DNA from: Paenibacillus sp. SC116
Lineage (GTDB): Bacteria > Bacillota > Bacilli > Paenibacillales > Paenibacillaceae
DNA: 64,000 nucleotides
Assembly (NCBI RefSeq): GCF_024733555.1
Contig: NZ_JANIOF010000001.1
Span: 1,636,856 to 1,700,855, forward strand
Direction: 5' to 3'
The translations under genes and the position numbers were made by a program. Shown here in pieces: positions 9,325-19,263 of the stretch. Each line of letters starts with the position of its first letter. Position 1 is the stretch's first letter. The notes beneath the pieces were generated by a model that searched no databases, was not told where the DNA came from, and worked only from the letters and a program-made list of their open reading frames with translations.

Positions 9325-10725
9325 ATGTCGATGATTCAAACCGATTGGGTCAAACTTACTCAACAAGTGTTCAATAATCTCAATGACTTGACTGTCGAAG
9401 AAATAATCGGCGACCAATTCACAATTATGTACATTCACTACTTGCTAGATAAAAAGGAATACCATCAAGTCATTACAGCTTTCGCACAGGATAGCGATCC
9501 TGACGTTGCCCTGAAAAGGCTGCTGTCTGTATGGAATCCGGTTCAAGGACATAACGAACAGGATATGATGGACAAAATTTCGGAGCATATCGTAAATGGC
9601 GACATTATCGGTGTGTATAACAATCAAGTGTGGATGATCAATGCAGGGGCAGCAAGCTTTCGAGCCATCCAGTCATCTGCAAAAGAAAATGTAATTACAG
9701 GTCCGCATGATGCATTTGTAGAGAGCGCAGAGATCAACGGTTCTCTCATTCGACGCCGAATTCGCACCCCCAAATTGAAAGGCCTTAAATATAACATAGG
9801 TGAAATTATCCCCTTCAACGTATATCTCTACTATATTGAGGGAGTTGTCGAAGAGGCGGTTGTTACAGAAGCCAAAGCTCGTTTGGAAAATTTGCATATG
9901 AAAGAAGTGCTCGATGGAAACCAAGTCGCTAAACAATTGGACGACACTCCATTCTCATTGTTCCCGCAGTGGCTTGGAACCGAACGGCCTGATACGGTTG
10001 CACAGCACTTGCTTAATGGAAAGGTAGCTGTCCTTACAGATAATAGCCCTACCGTTATCCTTGCTCCTGTGAATTTCTTAGAGTTCTTCGCCGTGACTGG
10101 GGACAGTTATGAACGTTGGCATTTCGGCAGATTCATACGGGCTTTACGTCTGTTTTCTTTCTTCCTAACCTTGATGCTGAGCGCCTTCTATGTCGCAGTG
10201 ACCACCTATCATTATCAATTCATTCCACCAACTTTGTTGGAAACCATGATCACCTCTCGTTTGCGTGTTCCTTTCGAACCGATGATGGAAGCTTTGCTGA
10301 TGGAAGGTGTCATCGAAATTTTGCGCGAGGCAGGCGCCCGACTACCTACAAAAATCGCACAAACGATCGGTATCGTAGGTGGTTTGGTCATTGGACAAGC
10401 CATAGTCCAAGCAGGGTTAACAGGTAATGTGCTGATTGTGGCCGTTGCCAGCAGTGCCTTAGCATCTTTTATTATACCGAACTATACCTTGGAAACATCC
10501 ATGCGCGCATTACGCTTCATCAATATCGTGCTCGCTGGATTGATGGGTTATTTTGGGATCGTTATATTCATTGCTTTGATTATAACGCGATTATGCCATT
10601 TTCGCTCCTTGAATAAGGAGTATATTCAGTTGTCTTACTTTGCTGACTTTTTCTTCTGGAGCAAAGATAAACGACCGAAGTCTGTCGTACAAAAAAGCTA
10701 TTTTCGTCGAGGAGGTCGATCTTAA
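9325..10725 (+). CDS. Spore germination receptor subunit A (GerA family)
   Basis: Subunit A of a nutrient germinant receptor in the spore inner membrane. The start at ATG 9325 follows GAGGAGGT at 9311-9318 by 6 bases, giving 466 residues; longer in-frame starts have no site. The N-terminal half is soluble, with DAFVESAEINGSLIRRRIRTPKLK, a conserved GerA block. The C-terminal half from about residue 260 carries several membrane helices around the conserved RVPFEP and EASMRALRF-like segments. The stop overlaps the next start (TAATG). Expression in the forespore under sigma-G is expected for the family; I could not fix a sigma-G promoter. Confidence 0.93.
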   Translation: MSMIQTDWVKLTQQVFNNLNDLTVEEIIGDQFTIMYIHYLLDKKEYHQVITAFAQDSDPDVALKRLLSVWNPVQGHNEQDMMDKISEHIVNGDIIGVYNNQVWMINAGAASFRAIQSSAKENVITGPHDAFVESAEINGSLIRRRIRTPKLKGLKYNIGEIIPFNVYLYYIEGVVEEAVVTEAKARLENLHMKEVLDGNQVAKQLDDTPFSLFPQWLGTERPDTVAQHLLNGKVAVLTDNSPTVILAPVNFLEFFAVTGDSYERWHFGRFIRALRLFSFFLTLMLSAFYVAVTTYHYQFIPPTLLETMITSRLRVPFEPMMEALLMEGVIEILREAGARLPTKIAQTIGIVGGLVIGQAIVQAGLTGNVLIVAVASSALASFIIPNYTLETSMRALRFINIVLAGLMGYFGIVIFIALIITRLCHFRSLNKEYIQLSYFADFFFWSKDKRPKSVVQKSYFRRGGRS

Positions 10726-11885
10726 TGAACACACCAATTAAAGGATATGCGCTAGCTATTCTACTGTTCATGATCGTAAGAGGCATCATCTTCTTCCAGC
10801 TTCCTTCCCTAGTCACCAAAGAGTTTGGTACGAACAGTTGGATCATGCTTTATGTGTTCACAGCTCTTGTAATTGCTCATCTGTACTTGATCTATAAAGG
10901 GAGTAAAAAACATCAAAATGCTTCGATTTGGACAATTATACATACTCATTTCCCAAAACCAGTAGCAGCGGTCCTAATCATTGCGCCCAGTCTATTGTTT
11001 ATCGTCATCTCGTTCAACCTTGCAAATTCTTATGCTCGCGTGCTTCAATTCACAAGTGATCCGAGTGTCAATATTCGAATTGTCTCGATCATTATTTTAG
11101 GTGTTGTCTTATTTACGGCAGCACATGGTCTATATACCATCACGAAAACTTCCGTATTATACTACCTATTTACTTTTTGGATTGTATTTTTTGAGCTTCT
11201 GCAATTCGATGATATCGAATTGCAGAGGTATACTCCCTTTTTCCTTAAGGATGGACATTGGTCATTATCCGGCACAATCGACGTATTTGGTGCCTTTCTC
11301 GCCTATGAGACGATTATGTTTATGACTCCATACTTAGAAAAGAATATGAAATGGATATCGTATGCAGCTATCTCTTCCTTTGTTATAGGGACATACTACA
11401 CCATGTATTGCTTCCTTTCCCAAGGATTGCTCCCTATCGAGCAAATTGAAGATGTACGATTTGTCGTACTGCGCTTGTATGGAGCAACGCGCATCAACGC
11501 TCTTGAATACATTACAGATTTGTTGTTCATCACGTTTATTTTTTCAGCCATCCTTACCTCTTCCGTTTATACATGGAGTGCATTGGAAGGCTTCAAAACG
11601 CTGCAAAAAAAGGACAGGCATAAAGAAAATTTATTTATTGCAGGGGTCATTATGCTCGCTCTATGCTATGTTCCATTAAATTTTGATGAGTCCAAAAAGC
11701 TGTTTAGCATAAGCAATACCATACTTATATGCATCATTATCCTATTCACGTTGCTCTATTTCATTTTGCCTTATAAGAACAAAAAGGCCAATAATAATAC
11801 AGCGAATTGTGAAAATACCACTGAGCAGGCAGCTCCTACTGCGCCTTCTTCTTCATCATCATCAGAAGGAGTAACACAACTATGA
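10725..11885 (+). CDS. Spore germination permease-like subunit B (GerB, APC superfamily)
   Basis: Integral membrane B subunit of the germinant receptor, related to amino-acid permeases. It is 386 residues with about ten hydrophobic segments, from IKGYALAILLFMIVRGIIFF to the C-terminal IILFTLLYFILPY. The last 35 residues are a polar tail rich in Asn, Thr and Ser. One base overlaps gerA and four overlap gerC (ATGA), so the three subunits are translationally coupled. The germinant specificity, which B subunits largely set, cannot be told from sequence alone. Confidence 0.92.
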   Translation: MNTPIKGYALAILLFMIVRGIIFFQLPSLVTKEFGTNSWIMLYVFTALVIAHLYLIYKGSKKHQNASIWTIIHTHFPKPVAAVLIIAPSLLFIVISFNLANSYARVLQFTSDPSVNIRIVSIIILGVVLFTAAHGLYTITKTSVLYYLFTFWIVFFELLQFDDIELQRYTPFFLKDGHWSLSGTIDVFGAFLAYETIMFMTPYLEKNMKWISYAAISSFVIGTYYTMYCFLSQGLLPIEQIEDVRFVVLRLYGATRINALEYITDLLFITFIFSAILTSSVYTWSALEGFKTLQKKDRHKENLFIAGVIMLALCYVPLNFDESKKLFSISNTILICIIILFTLLYFILPYKNKKANNNTANCENTTEQAAPTAPSSSSSSEGVTQL

Positions 11886-12982
11886 GTCAAATTCGACGAT
11901 ACATACGTTTATTTCTCAAGTTTCTCACCATTATGATGTGTGCTTCTCTGCTGCTCACGGGCTGTCAAACGAAGCGAATTATTAATATGTCTGGCTTTAT
12001 TCAAACCGTCACTATCGATAAGTCTGATGTACCAAATGAATATTTTTTTGGCATCACTTTCCCTGAACTGAAGCCAGATGGAACAACAAAATCTGTCTAC
12101 ATGGCTTATAAAGCTAGCAACTTCGAAGAAGCTTACGATCATTTCATCTTGCAAACACGTTTTACGCTGCTCGTCGGTCAAACACGCAACATTGTTGTAG
12201 GCAAATCATTGGCTGAGGAAGGACTGCTTGTACCTGCAATCACCAATTTGCTGCTGCAGCCTAAGTTCCCTATTACATCCAGACTCATGGTCTATGATGG
12301 CGAAGCAAGAGACTTTTTAAAATTGGGCGAAGATATAACCGATTTCAACCTATATAGACTATTAATTAAAATGCAAAGCTTTTACAAAATATCAATATCA
12401 ACGGTATTTAATTTTGTACGAGATTACATTGAGAACGGCAGTGATCCGTATACCTTTATCGTGAGAATCAAAAGTAAAAGCGCCTCTCTACATGGGTCAG
12501 CTGTATTTAGTAAACAAGGCAAATGGGTTGGGACGCTAAATGAGCAGGAGACGACCGATATGCTGATGATGCGAAGTCCTAAATTCCACACGTTTCTTCA
12601 TCTCGACAAGCAGCAAGGAAATGCACCCATACCCATTACGATGCAAAATGCGCAATCTGAGCGTACCATTAAAGTGCTTGAAACGAAGCCGTTCCCTAAA
12701 ATTTTGATTACAATGAATATCAAAGGAACGCTAGATACAACGCTCAGTGAACTTACATCAGATCAGACGGTAAAAGAGCCCCAAGTGGAGCAAGCCATAG
12801 AACAGCAGTTAACGAAAACGATTCGCAAGCTGCAAGAGTTAAAATCTGACCCTGTTGGGTTTGGTATGTTTGTTCGCAATAAAATGCCTTATGAGGAGTG
12901 GGATGACGAAAAATGGCCTGACATGTTTAAACAGGCTGAAATTCAATGCAAAGTGAAGTTTAATTTAGAAAATAAGATATAA
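11882..12982 (+). CDS. Spore germination lipoprotein subunit C (Ger(x)C family)
   Basis: Lipoprotein C subunit of the receptor on the outer face of the inner spore membrane. The signal peptide ends in the lipobox LLLTGC with the lipidated Cys at about residue 28. The MSGFIQTVTIDKS beta segment, VGQTRNIVVGKSLAEEG and the C-terminal DPVGFGMFVRNKMPYEEW are typical of GerC proteins. At 366 residues it is full length. Last gene of the tricistronic unit; no strong terminator is visible before the MFS gene 120 bases on. Confidence 0.93.
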   Translation: MSQIRRYIRLFLKFLTIMMCASLLLTGCQTKRIINMSGFIQTVTIDKSDVPNEYFFGITFPELKPDGTTKSVYMAYKASNFEEAYDHFILQTRFTLLVGQTRNIVVGKSLAEEGLLVPAITNLLLQPKFPITSRLMVYDGEARDFLKLGEDITDFNLYRLLIKMQSFYKISISTVFNFVRDYIENGSDPYTFIVRIKSKSASLHGSAVFSKQGKWVGTLNEQETTDMLMMRSPKFHTFLHLDKQQGNAPIPITMQNAQSERTIKVLETKPFPKILITMNIKGTLDTTLSELTSDQTVKEPQVEQAIEQQLTKTIRKLQELKSDPVGFGMFVRNKMPYEEWDDEKWPDMFKQAEIQCKVKFNLENKI

Positions 12983-13103
12983 CAGTGGATTTTTCCAAAC
13001 TTACTTACGAAAAGAGTGTTCCTGCATTTTGTTGAGAATGTGGTATACTAGTTCCAGTTGCTGGTATCGGACGGATGGTGGCCTTAGAAAGTGGTGAACG
13101 CAC

Positions 13104-14315
13104 ATGCAGCAATGGAAACTGAATCTAATCATTTTATGGTTCGGAAACTTTCTAGTTATGGCCGGAATGACGATGGTCGTTCCCTTTTTACCCTTGTATT
13201 TACAGACCGACATTGGCTTGACTGACCCAAACAGCATAGCGCTATGGGCAGGCATTATCTTTGCGGGCAACTTTGTGACATCCTTTATCGCACAGCCAAT
13301 TTGGGGGAAATTTGCTGATAAGTACGGTCGCAAAGTCATGCTGCTTCGCTCTGGATTTGGAATGGCTCTTGTTACCGTTCTCATGGGTTTCGCAGCGACA
13401 CCATTGCACTTGCTGCTGCTGCGCATGCTGAACGGTACCATCTCTGGCTTTAATCCAGCCGCGGTTGCGCTTATCTCAACGACGACGCCGAAGGAAAGAA
13501 TGGGATTTGCGATGGGCACACTCCAGTCTGGCGGTGTTGCTGGGACGATCCTCGGTCCGCTTATCGGAGGGTTGTTGGCAGACACCATCGGTTATCGTCC
13601 TATCTTTTATATTACAGGTGCCCTGCTGTTCTTCGCATCGATGATGGCGATGTTCTTTATTAAAGAGTCGTTTGACAAGCAAAAAGCGATGGAGAAGCCG
13701 CAAATCTCTGTAATGGAGGGGTTTAGGAAGCTTAGTAAAATCCCACAGCTAATGTCATTGTTTGCGGTAACTTTTTTACTGCAATTCGCGATGCTCAGCC
13801 CCATGTCCCTACTGCCACTATATGTGCAACAGCTTCATGGGACAACAGAGAACTTAGCCTTTATGGCCGGATTCGTTGGCGCCGTTACCGGTTTATCCAA
13901 TATGATCTGCTCACCGCTGCTAGGCAAATTGAGTGATCGAATTGGAGCAAACAAAGTGCTGACCTTTTCACTAATTGGCGCAGCCTGTACCCTTATTCCA
14001 CAAGCATTTGTAACGAATGTATGGCAGCTGGTAGCGGTAAGATTTTTGTTCGGTTGCTTTATGGGTGGGCTATTGCCATCTGTAAATGCGCTGATAAATC
14101 GCTTCACCCCAGAGGGAATGGAAAGTCGAGCGTTCAGCTTTAATACGAGTACATTGGCCTTGGGCAATGCGGTAGGACCAGTAGTCGGCGGTCTGTTGGC
14201 CGGTACGTTTGGTATTGAAGGTATTTTCATCATGTCAGGTATACTGCTGTTCGTAAATATGGGATGGGTTCGTTTCTCTCTGTATGGCAAGGCACGTTCT
14301 TCACTCCGTCCGTAA
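13104..14315 (+). CDS. MFS transporter, MdtG/multidrug-efflux type
   Basis: A 403-residue, twelve-helix major facilitator. The loop between helices 2 and 3 reads GKFADKYGRKVMLLRSG, the classic MFS motif A, and a half-copy GKLSDRIGANKVL repeats in the second half. The GTILGPLIGGLLAD antiporter-like motif C in helix 5 argues for drug-proton exchange. It is closest in style to MdtG/YttB exporters; substrate is unknown. The start has only a weak ribosome binding site. A bidirectional terminator follows. Confidence 0.88.
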   Translation: MQQWKLNLIILWFGNFLVMAGMTMVVPFLPLYLQTDIGLTDPNSIALWAGIIFAGNFVTSFIAQPIWGKFADKYGRKVMLLRSGFGMALVTVLMGFAATPLHLLLLRMLNGTISGFNPAAVALISTTTPKERMGFAMGTLQSGGVAGTILGPLIGGLLADTIGYRPIFYITGALLFFASMMAMFFIKESFDKQKAMEKPQISVMEGFRKLSKIPQLMSLFAVTFLLQFAMLSPMSLLPLYVQQLHGTTENLAFMAGFVGAVTGLSNMICSPLLGKLSDRIGANKVLTFSLIGAACTLIPQAFVTNVWQLVAVRFLFGCFMGGLLPSVNALINRFTPEGMESRAFSFNTSTLALGNAVGPVVGGLLAGTFGIEGIFIMSGILLFVNMGWVRFSLYGKARSSLRP

Positions 14316-14382
14316 TACCAAAATAAGAACGTGAAGGCCACAAGTTGGACGTTAGTTATTTGTATGAAATAAAGTCGCATAT

Positions 14383-14428
14383 AAAAAGGATTGACCGCCG
14401 CACCATGGTACAGGGTCAATCCTTTTTT
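14383..14428. terminator. Bidirectional terminator between MFS and symporter genes
   Basis: AAAAAGGATTGACC (14383-14396) pairs with GGTCAATCC (14414-14422), followed by six T. The A-run and T-run flank a 9-bp perfect stem, so it can work for both convergent genes. Confidence 0.93.
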
Positions 14429-14432
14429 CATT

Positions 14433-15788
14433 TTATACAGGCAGCAGCCCTAATGCATTAAGAAATACGAGTAGAACGACGAATGGAATGATGTAGCGGA
14501 TGAGCAGCATGTAGACCGCCAATCCTTTACGCCACCATGCTGGCTCGCTCTCCAACTCCGCTAACAGCTTGTCCTTTGGGAAGCGATAACCGACGAATAC
14601 AGCAATCAACAGAACACCGATCGGCATTAATACGTTCGATACAGTAAAATCCGCCAGATCGAAGATAGACTTGCCGAACCACTGCACATCTGCCCAAGGT
14701 CCAAATGACAAAGCAGACGGGATACCAACGACAAATATAATGCCACCGAACAACCAGCTCAGACGTTTACGTGAGCGAGCGGGATGCTCTGGCTTCGAAT
14801 AAGCCGCAACAAGAATTTCCAACATGGAGAATGCGGAAGTAAACGTCGCGAACAAAAATAACGCCAAAAACAGCGCAATAAAAATGCCGCCGCCGTACAT
14901 TTGCTCAAATACAGCTGGAAGTGTAATAAACAATAATCCCGGACCTTCGCTTGGCGTCATCCCCAAAGCGAACAAAGCTGGGAATATTGCCAACCCTGCC
15001 ATAAATGAAGTTAATACGTTCAATCCTACGACCGATACGGCAGAACGTGTCAATGACTCTTTCTTGCTCAAGTAGGAGCTATAGGTCACCATAACCGACA
15101 CACCCACACTTAGGCAGAAAAATGATTGTCCGAGTGCATTTAATATCGTTTTCGCATCGATTTGCGCAAAATTCGGTGTTAAGAAATAACGAATCCCTTC
15201 TTCCATGCCTGGAAGCGTCAACGAACGAATGATCAATACGATAAATAGGATAAACAAACCCGGCATCAGGATACGACTAGAGCGTTCAATTCCTTTTTTT
15301 ACACCTTGCCCTACGACAACAATCGTTATGAGCATAAAGCTGAGCTGGGCGAGCAATACCATTTTCCAATCTGCCACGGTCGACTGGAACATTTGCTCAT
15401 AAGGCACTGCGTTATACAGCAAACCGCCGGTTATACTTTTAACAAAGTAAATGACGATCCAACCGCCGATAACACTATAGTAAGAGAGAAGCAGGAAGCA
15501 AGTTCCCATACCCAAGTAACCGATCCAATGCCATTTCGTACGTGGAGCAAGCTTCTTATAAGCAGTTAAAGCCTCTCTCCCTGTACTACGGCCGATAAAG
15601 AATTCCCCCATGAGCAAGGGGAATCCAATTAGCAGTGTAAATGCGATAAACATCAGGAAAAAGGCCCCGCCGCCGCTTGTAGCTACCGTATTCGGAAACT
15701 TCCAAATGGCGCCTAATCCGATTGCCGATCCTGCTGTTGCTAAAATAAATCCGAGCTTAGATGTCCATTGTTCTTTTTCTACCATCAC
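14433..15788 (-). CDS. Sodium-dependent neurotransmitter-symporter family (LeuT-fold) transporter, copy 1
   Basis: Probable Na+-coupled amino-acid symporter in the cytoplasmic membrane. N-terminal WTSKLGFILATAGSAIGLGAIWKFP is the family's unwound helix 1 that binds Na+ and substrate. The 451 residues hold about eleven to twelve helices. A GTG (15788) and ATG (15785) lie a few bases apart after GGGGG. It is 62 bases downstream of a clear paralog with near-identical N-terminus, so the two are probably cotranscribed tandem duplicates. Substrate is not inferable. Confidence 0.93.
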   Translation of the reverse strand: MMVEKEQWTSKLGFILATAGSAIGLGAIWKFPNTVATSGGGAFFLMFIAFTLLIGFPLLMGEFFIGRSTGREALTAYKKLAPRTKWHWIGYLGMGTCFLLLSYYSVIGGWIVIYFVKSITGGLLYNAVPYEQMFQSTVADWKMVLLAQLSFMLITIVVVGQGVKKGIERSSRILMPGLFILFIVLIIRSLTLPGMEEGIRYFLTPNFAQIDAKTILNALGQSFFCLSVGVSVMVTYSSYLSKKESLTRSAVSVVGLNVLTSFMAGLAIFPALFALGMTPSEGPGLLFITLPAVFEQMYGGGIFIALFLALFLFATFTSAFSMLEILVAAYSKPEHPARSRKRLSWLFGGIIFVVGIPSALSFGPWADVQWFGKSIFDLADFTVSNVLMPIGVLLIAVFVGYRFPKDKLLAELESEPAWWRKGLAVYMLLIRYIIPFVVLLVFLNALGLLPV

Positions 15789-15850
15789 CAGACAGCCCCC
15801 TAGTTCCCAATTCTTAGATGTGGACTGGTCTCATCCGTCACCTTACATGC

Positions 15851-17185
15851 TTACAAAATGCCATTTACAAATACGACAAGAACGATAATTGGCAGCACAT
15901 AGCGAAGCATGAATAAATATACTCGTAATCCCGTGCGCCAACCCGGAGCAATATAAGCCCATTCATGTTCAAGGCGCTCTTTCGGGAAACGATAGCCTAC
16001 GAATAGTGAAATTAAAAATACTCCAATCGGAAGCATTACATTTGAGACGGCAAAATCTGCCCAATCAAATACAAGCTTGTCCCCCCAAATTAAGAGCGGG
16101 TGTCCGCTAAATGACAGAGCAGAAGGAACGCCCAATACAAAGATTCCAATTCCAATCCACCAACTGCCCTTCACTCGCTTCTTCGAATCTCCCTTCGCAT
16201 AAGCAGCGACGACAATCTCTAATAAAGAGAATGCTGACGTTAGCGTTGCGAATAAGAACAGTACGAGGAATATGGCAATAAAAAATTCTCCATAGAGAAG
16301 CTGTTCAAACATAGCTGGCAATGTCGCGAATAGTAATCCTGGGCCTTCTACCGGTTCCATCCCTAGTGCAAATAGTGCTGGGAAGATAGCTAGACCTGCC
16401 ATTAACGATGTCATGACATTCAAGCTTACAACCGACAAGGCTGGCTTGCCCAACTGCTCTTGCTTACCTAAGTAAGAACTGTACGTAACCATGCTTGATC
16501 CGCCTACGCTAAGACAGAAGAAGGACTGTCCTAACGCATAAAGTACCGACTCCGAGGTAAGAAGACTAAAGTCTGGCTTCAAAAAGTATTCAATACCTCC
16601 AGCCATTCCCGGTAGTGTTAATGAGCGAATAATTAATATGACGAATAGAATAAACAGGCCTGGCATCATAATGCGGCTTGTCTTTTCTATACCGCCCTTT
16701 ATCCCTTTAACGACAACCAAGATCGTAATCAACATGAACAAGCCTTGTGAAAAGACTGCCACCCATGGATTCGATACCGTCTCGTTAAAAAGCTGACCAT
16801 AATCAGCCCCAGGCATTAATAACTGCCCCGTTATGCTTTTTATGCTGTAGAGTACAATCCAGCCGCCTACAACACTGTAAAACGACAAGAGTACACTACA
16901 CAAAATCATGCCGAGATATCCGACATAATGCCACTTCGAATTCGGTGCTAATTCCTTATAAGCAGATACTGCCTCTTTCCCTGTACTTCTTCCGATGATG
17001 AATTCCGCTAATAATAACGGCAATCCGATTCCAAAAGTAAATAGCAAAAAAACGAGGAAAAAAGCGCCGCCACCGCTAGTGGCCACTACGTTGGGGAATT
17101 TCCATATTGCCCCTAGGCCAATCGCAGAACCGGCTGTCGCCAGAATAAACCCGAGCTTGGAAGTCCATTGTTCGTTTGACTTCAT
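15851..17185 (-). CDS. Sodium-dependent neurotransmitter-symporter family (LeuT-fold) transporter, copy 2
   Basis: A 444-residue paralog of the following gene. It shares the helix-1 signature GSAIGLGAIWKFPNVVATSGGGAFF and long stretches such as YALGQSFFCLSVG and SLNVMTSLMAGLAIFPALFALGM. Promoter-proximal member of the pair. Differences between the copies lie mainly in the periplasmic loops after helices 3 and 4 (for example MPGADYGQLFNETVSNP here). A regulatory site is not evident in the 137 bases upstream, which contain the terminator of the neighbouring gene. Confidence 0.93.
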   Translation of the reverse strand: MKSNEQWTSKLGFILATAGSAIGLGAIWKFPNVVATSGGGAFFLVFLLFTFGIGLPLLLAEFIIGRSTGKEAVSAYKELAPNSKWHYVGYLGMILCSVLLSFYSVVGGWIVLYSIKSITGQLLMPGADYGQLFNETVSNPWVAVFSQGLFMLITILVVVKGIKGGIEKTSRIMMPGLFILFVILIIRSLTLPGMAGGIEYFLKPDFSLLTSESVLYALGQSFFCLSVGGSSMVTYSSYLGKQEQLGKPALSVVSLNVMTSLMAGLAIFPALFALGMEPVEGPGLLFATLPAMFEQLLYGEFFIAIFLVLFLFATLTSAFSLLEIVVAAYAKGDSKKRVKGSWWIGIGIFVLGVPSALSFSGHPLLIWGDKLVFDWADFAVSNVMLPIGVFLISLFVGYRFPKERLEHEWAYIAPGWRTGLRVYLFMLRYVLPIIVLVVFVNGIL

Positions 17186-17258
17186 CGTGCTAAGCCTCCA
17201 TTTTCATATTGCATCATTATAGCACAAGCTGGGCTGGATATTAGAGTGAAAATAATAC

Positions 17259-17301
17259 AAAAGTTGTTTCCGGGTATAATGAAATACCAGAAACAACTTT
17301 T
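17259..17301. terminator. Stem-loop terminator
   Basis: AAAAGTTGTTTC (17259-17270) pairs with GAAACAACTTTT (17290-17301), with an inner GGGTAT/ATACC pairing. It ends the minus-strand methyltransferase gene coming from the right. Confidence 0.75.
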
Positions 17302-17322
17302 GCATCAAGTGTTACGTATGGA

Positions 17323-17967
17323 TTATTTCACGACTGTAACTGCCAGACCGTCATAAGCTGGCATCATCGCGCTTGCAAGCCGCTCATCATGTGCCATAGC
17401 ATCAATAAATTTGCGCATCGCTTGAACAGAAGGGCCCTGCTTCTCCGGATTCATTGTACGACCCTGAAGAAGCAAATTGTCGACAGCAATAATCGCTCCT
17501 GGACGTGCAAGACGAATCGCATATTCTAAGTAATTTGCGTAATTCTCCTTATCCGCATCTATAAAGAAGAAATCAAATTTCTTTTCCTCTTCCTCAAGCT
17601 GCTTCAGTGAGTCAAGTGCCTCACCAATCCGGTATTCTACTTGATCACCATATCCAGCTAATGTTAAGTTACGATGTGCAAGCTCAGCGTATTCAGAACG
17701 AAGCTCTAATGAAGTGAGCTTTCCCCCAGATGTCAGTCCGCGTAAAATACATAGTCCGCTGTAACCTCCAAGTGCCCCTATTTCTAAGGCATGTTCGGCT
17801 CTAGAGGAGAGTGCCAATACGGTCAATAGCCGTCCATAACCTGCAGCAACCGAAATAGAAGGCATGCCCGCTTCTTCTATAGACTGCATAATACTTCTTA
17901 ATTGCTTATCTTCCCCATAGTGGCTATCAAGATAAGTCTCTACTGTTTGCAAATTTTCATTCGTCAT
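17323..17967 (-). CDS. Class I SAM-dependent O-methyltransferase (caffeoyl-CoA OMT family)
   Basis: A cytosolic methyltransferase of 214 residues. The SAM motif I is ALEIGALGGYSG at about residues 59-70, the acidic ribose-binding residue follows in LTSLELRSEY, and FFFIDADKENYANYLE is the metal-binding motif of catechol-type O-methyltransferases. DNLLLQGR supplies a further metal ligand. Firmicute members include the tRNA 5-hydroxyuridine methyltransferase TrmR, so tRNA or a small catechol are both possible. It diverges from the next gene. Confidence 0.85.
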   Translation of the reverse strand: MTNENLQTVETYLDSHYGEDKQLRSIMQSIEEAGMPSISVAAGYGRLLTVLALSSRAEHALEIGALGGYSGLCILRGLTSGGKLTSLELRSEYAELAHRNLTLAGYGDQVEYRIGEALDSLKQLEEEEKKFDFFFIDADKENYANYLEYAIRLARPGAIIAVDNLLLQGRTMNPEKQGPSVQAMRKFIDAMAHDERLASAMMPAYDGLAVTVVK

Positions 17968-18051
17968 CCTTTTTCACAACCTCCTGTAATTATGATATGA
18001 TGGAACCCGTATGAACACAAGTTAGACAAGCAGATCGGAGTGAAATAACAG

Positions 18052-19224
18052 ATGGAGCGACCTTGGTCGTTAATCGCAACCTGTCCAATGGGACTTGAAG
18101 CGATTGTTGCGAGAGAATTGAAAGATTTAGGTTATGACGATGTAAACGTAGAAAATGGTAAAGTCCATTTCACAGGAGGGCCACTAGACGTATGCCGTAC
18201 CAATCTATGGCTTCGTACAGCTGATCGTGTCCTCATTAATATGGGACAGTTCCCTGCTCGTACGTTTGAAGAGCTATTCCAAGGAACTAAATCCATCCCT
18301 TGGCACAACTGGATTCCCGCTGACGGTGAATTCCCTGTAGAAGGCCGTTCACACAAATCACAGCTATCTAGTGTCCCTGCCTGCCAAGGCATTGTCAAAA
18401 AAGCTGTCGTTGAACAAATGAAGGAAAATTACCATATCGATTGGTTCAAAGAAACAGGCGCATATTTCCGTATTGAAGTATCCCTGCTTAATGATATTGC
18501 GACCATTACGCTCGATACGACTGGACCCAGCTTACACAAACGCGGCTACCGTAAGTTAGCTGGTAAAGCCCCATTAAAAGAAACGATGGCAGCAGCACTC
18601 ATTTTGCTTAGCCGTTGGAACCCATCCCGCCCGCTCGTTGATCCTTGCTGTGGCACAGGCACACTTCTCATTGAAGCAGCTATGATTGGATGGAATGTTG
18701 CACCAGGTCTTCGCCGTTCATTCCCTTCCGAGCATTGGCCGCTTATTTCCAAGGATGACTGGGAAGATGCACGTGACGAAGCATTCGATGCGGTTAATGA
18801 TAATATTGAGCTTCAATTGTATGGTTCTGATATTGATCCAGAAGCAATCGAGTTGGCACGAGCAGCAGCAAAAAGTGCTGGATTCGGTAAAGAAATCGAA
18901 TTTAAAGTCGGCTCACTAAATAGAGTCAAACCTGAAGGCGAGTACGGAATCGTCTTGACAAATCCACCATACGGTGAACGTCTCAGCGAACAAGCGGAAG
19001 TAGAAAAATTGATTCGTCAGCTAGGTTTTATGATGAAATCGCTGCCCACATGGTCGATGTTCTGCATAAGCCCAAGCAAGCAGTTCGAACATTATATTGG
19101 ACGACCAGCAGACAAGCGCAGGAAATTGTTCAACGGTAATATTGAATGTCAATTTTATCAATATTTCGGACCACTGCCTCCTCGCCCGAACAAAGATACA
19201 TCTACAGAGCTGAGCACACAATAG
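18052..19224 (+). CDS. THUMP-domain class I SAM RNA methyltransferase (RlmL/YpsC-like)
   Basis: Probable 23S rRNA guanine N2-methyltransferase. An N-terminal THUMP RNA-binding domain (residues about 1-160, beginning LIATCPMGLEAIVARELKDLGY) precedes a Rossmann methyltransferase domain. The latter has PLVDPCCGTGTLLIEAA and the N6/N2 amino-methyltransferase motif TNPPYGERL. The 390-residue length fits B. subtilis YpsC and the N-terminal part of E. coli RlmL. GGAGTG lies about 10 bases before the ATG. The following LTA-synthase-like gene begins 40 bases after its stop. Confidence 0.92.
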   Translation: MERPWSLIATCPMGLEAIVARELKDLGYDDVNVENGKVHFTGGPLDVCRTNLWLRTADRVLINMGQFPARTFEELFQGTKSIPWHNWIPADGEFPVEGRSHKSQLSSVPACQGIVKKAVVEQMKENYHIDWFKETGAYFRIEVSLLNDIATITLDTTGPSLHKRGYRKLAGKAPLKETMAAALILLSRWNPSRPLVDPCCGTGTLLIEAAMIGWNVAPGLRRSFPSEHWPLISKDDWEDARDEAFDAVNDNIELQLYGSDIDPEAIELARAAAKSAGFGKEIEFKVGSLNRVKPEGEYGIVLTNPPYGERLSEQAEVEKLIRQLGFMMKSLPTWSMFCISPSKQFEHYIGRPADKRRKLFNGNIECQFYQYFGPLPPRPNKDTSTELSTQ

Positions 19225-19263
19225 AGATAGAGACATGACAAGAAACGGATGTGAGTTGCTCAT

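Noticed and set aside
13001-13588. 195-codon minus-strand frame across the MFS gene start
   Set aside because: Antisense to a clear MFS transporter and rich in Pro/Ser; no ribosome site.
13835-14431. 198-codon minus-strand frame across the MFS gene end
   Set aside because: It includes the terminator hairpin and is antisense to a real gene.
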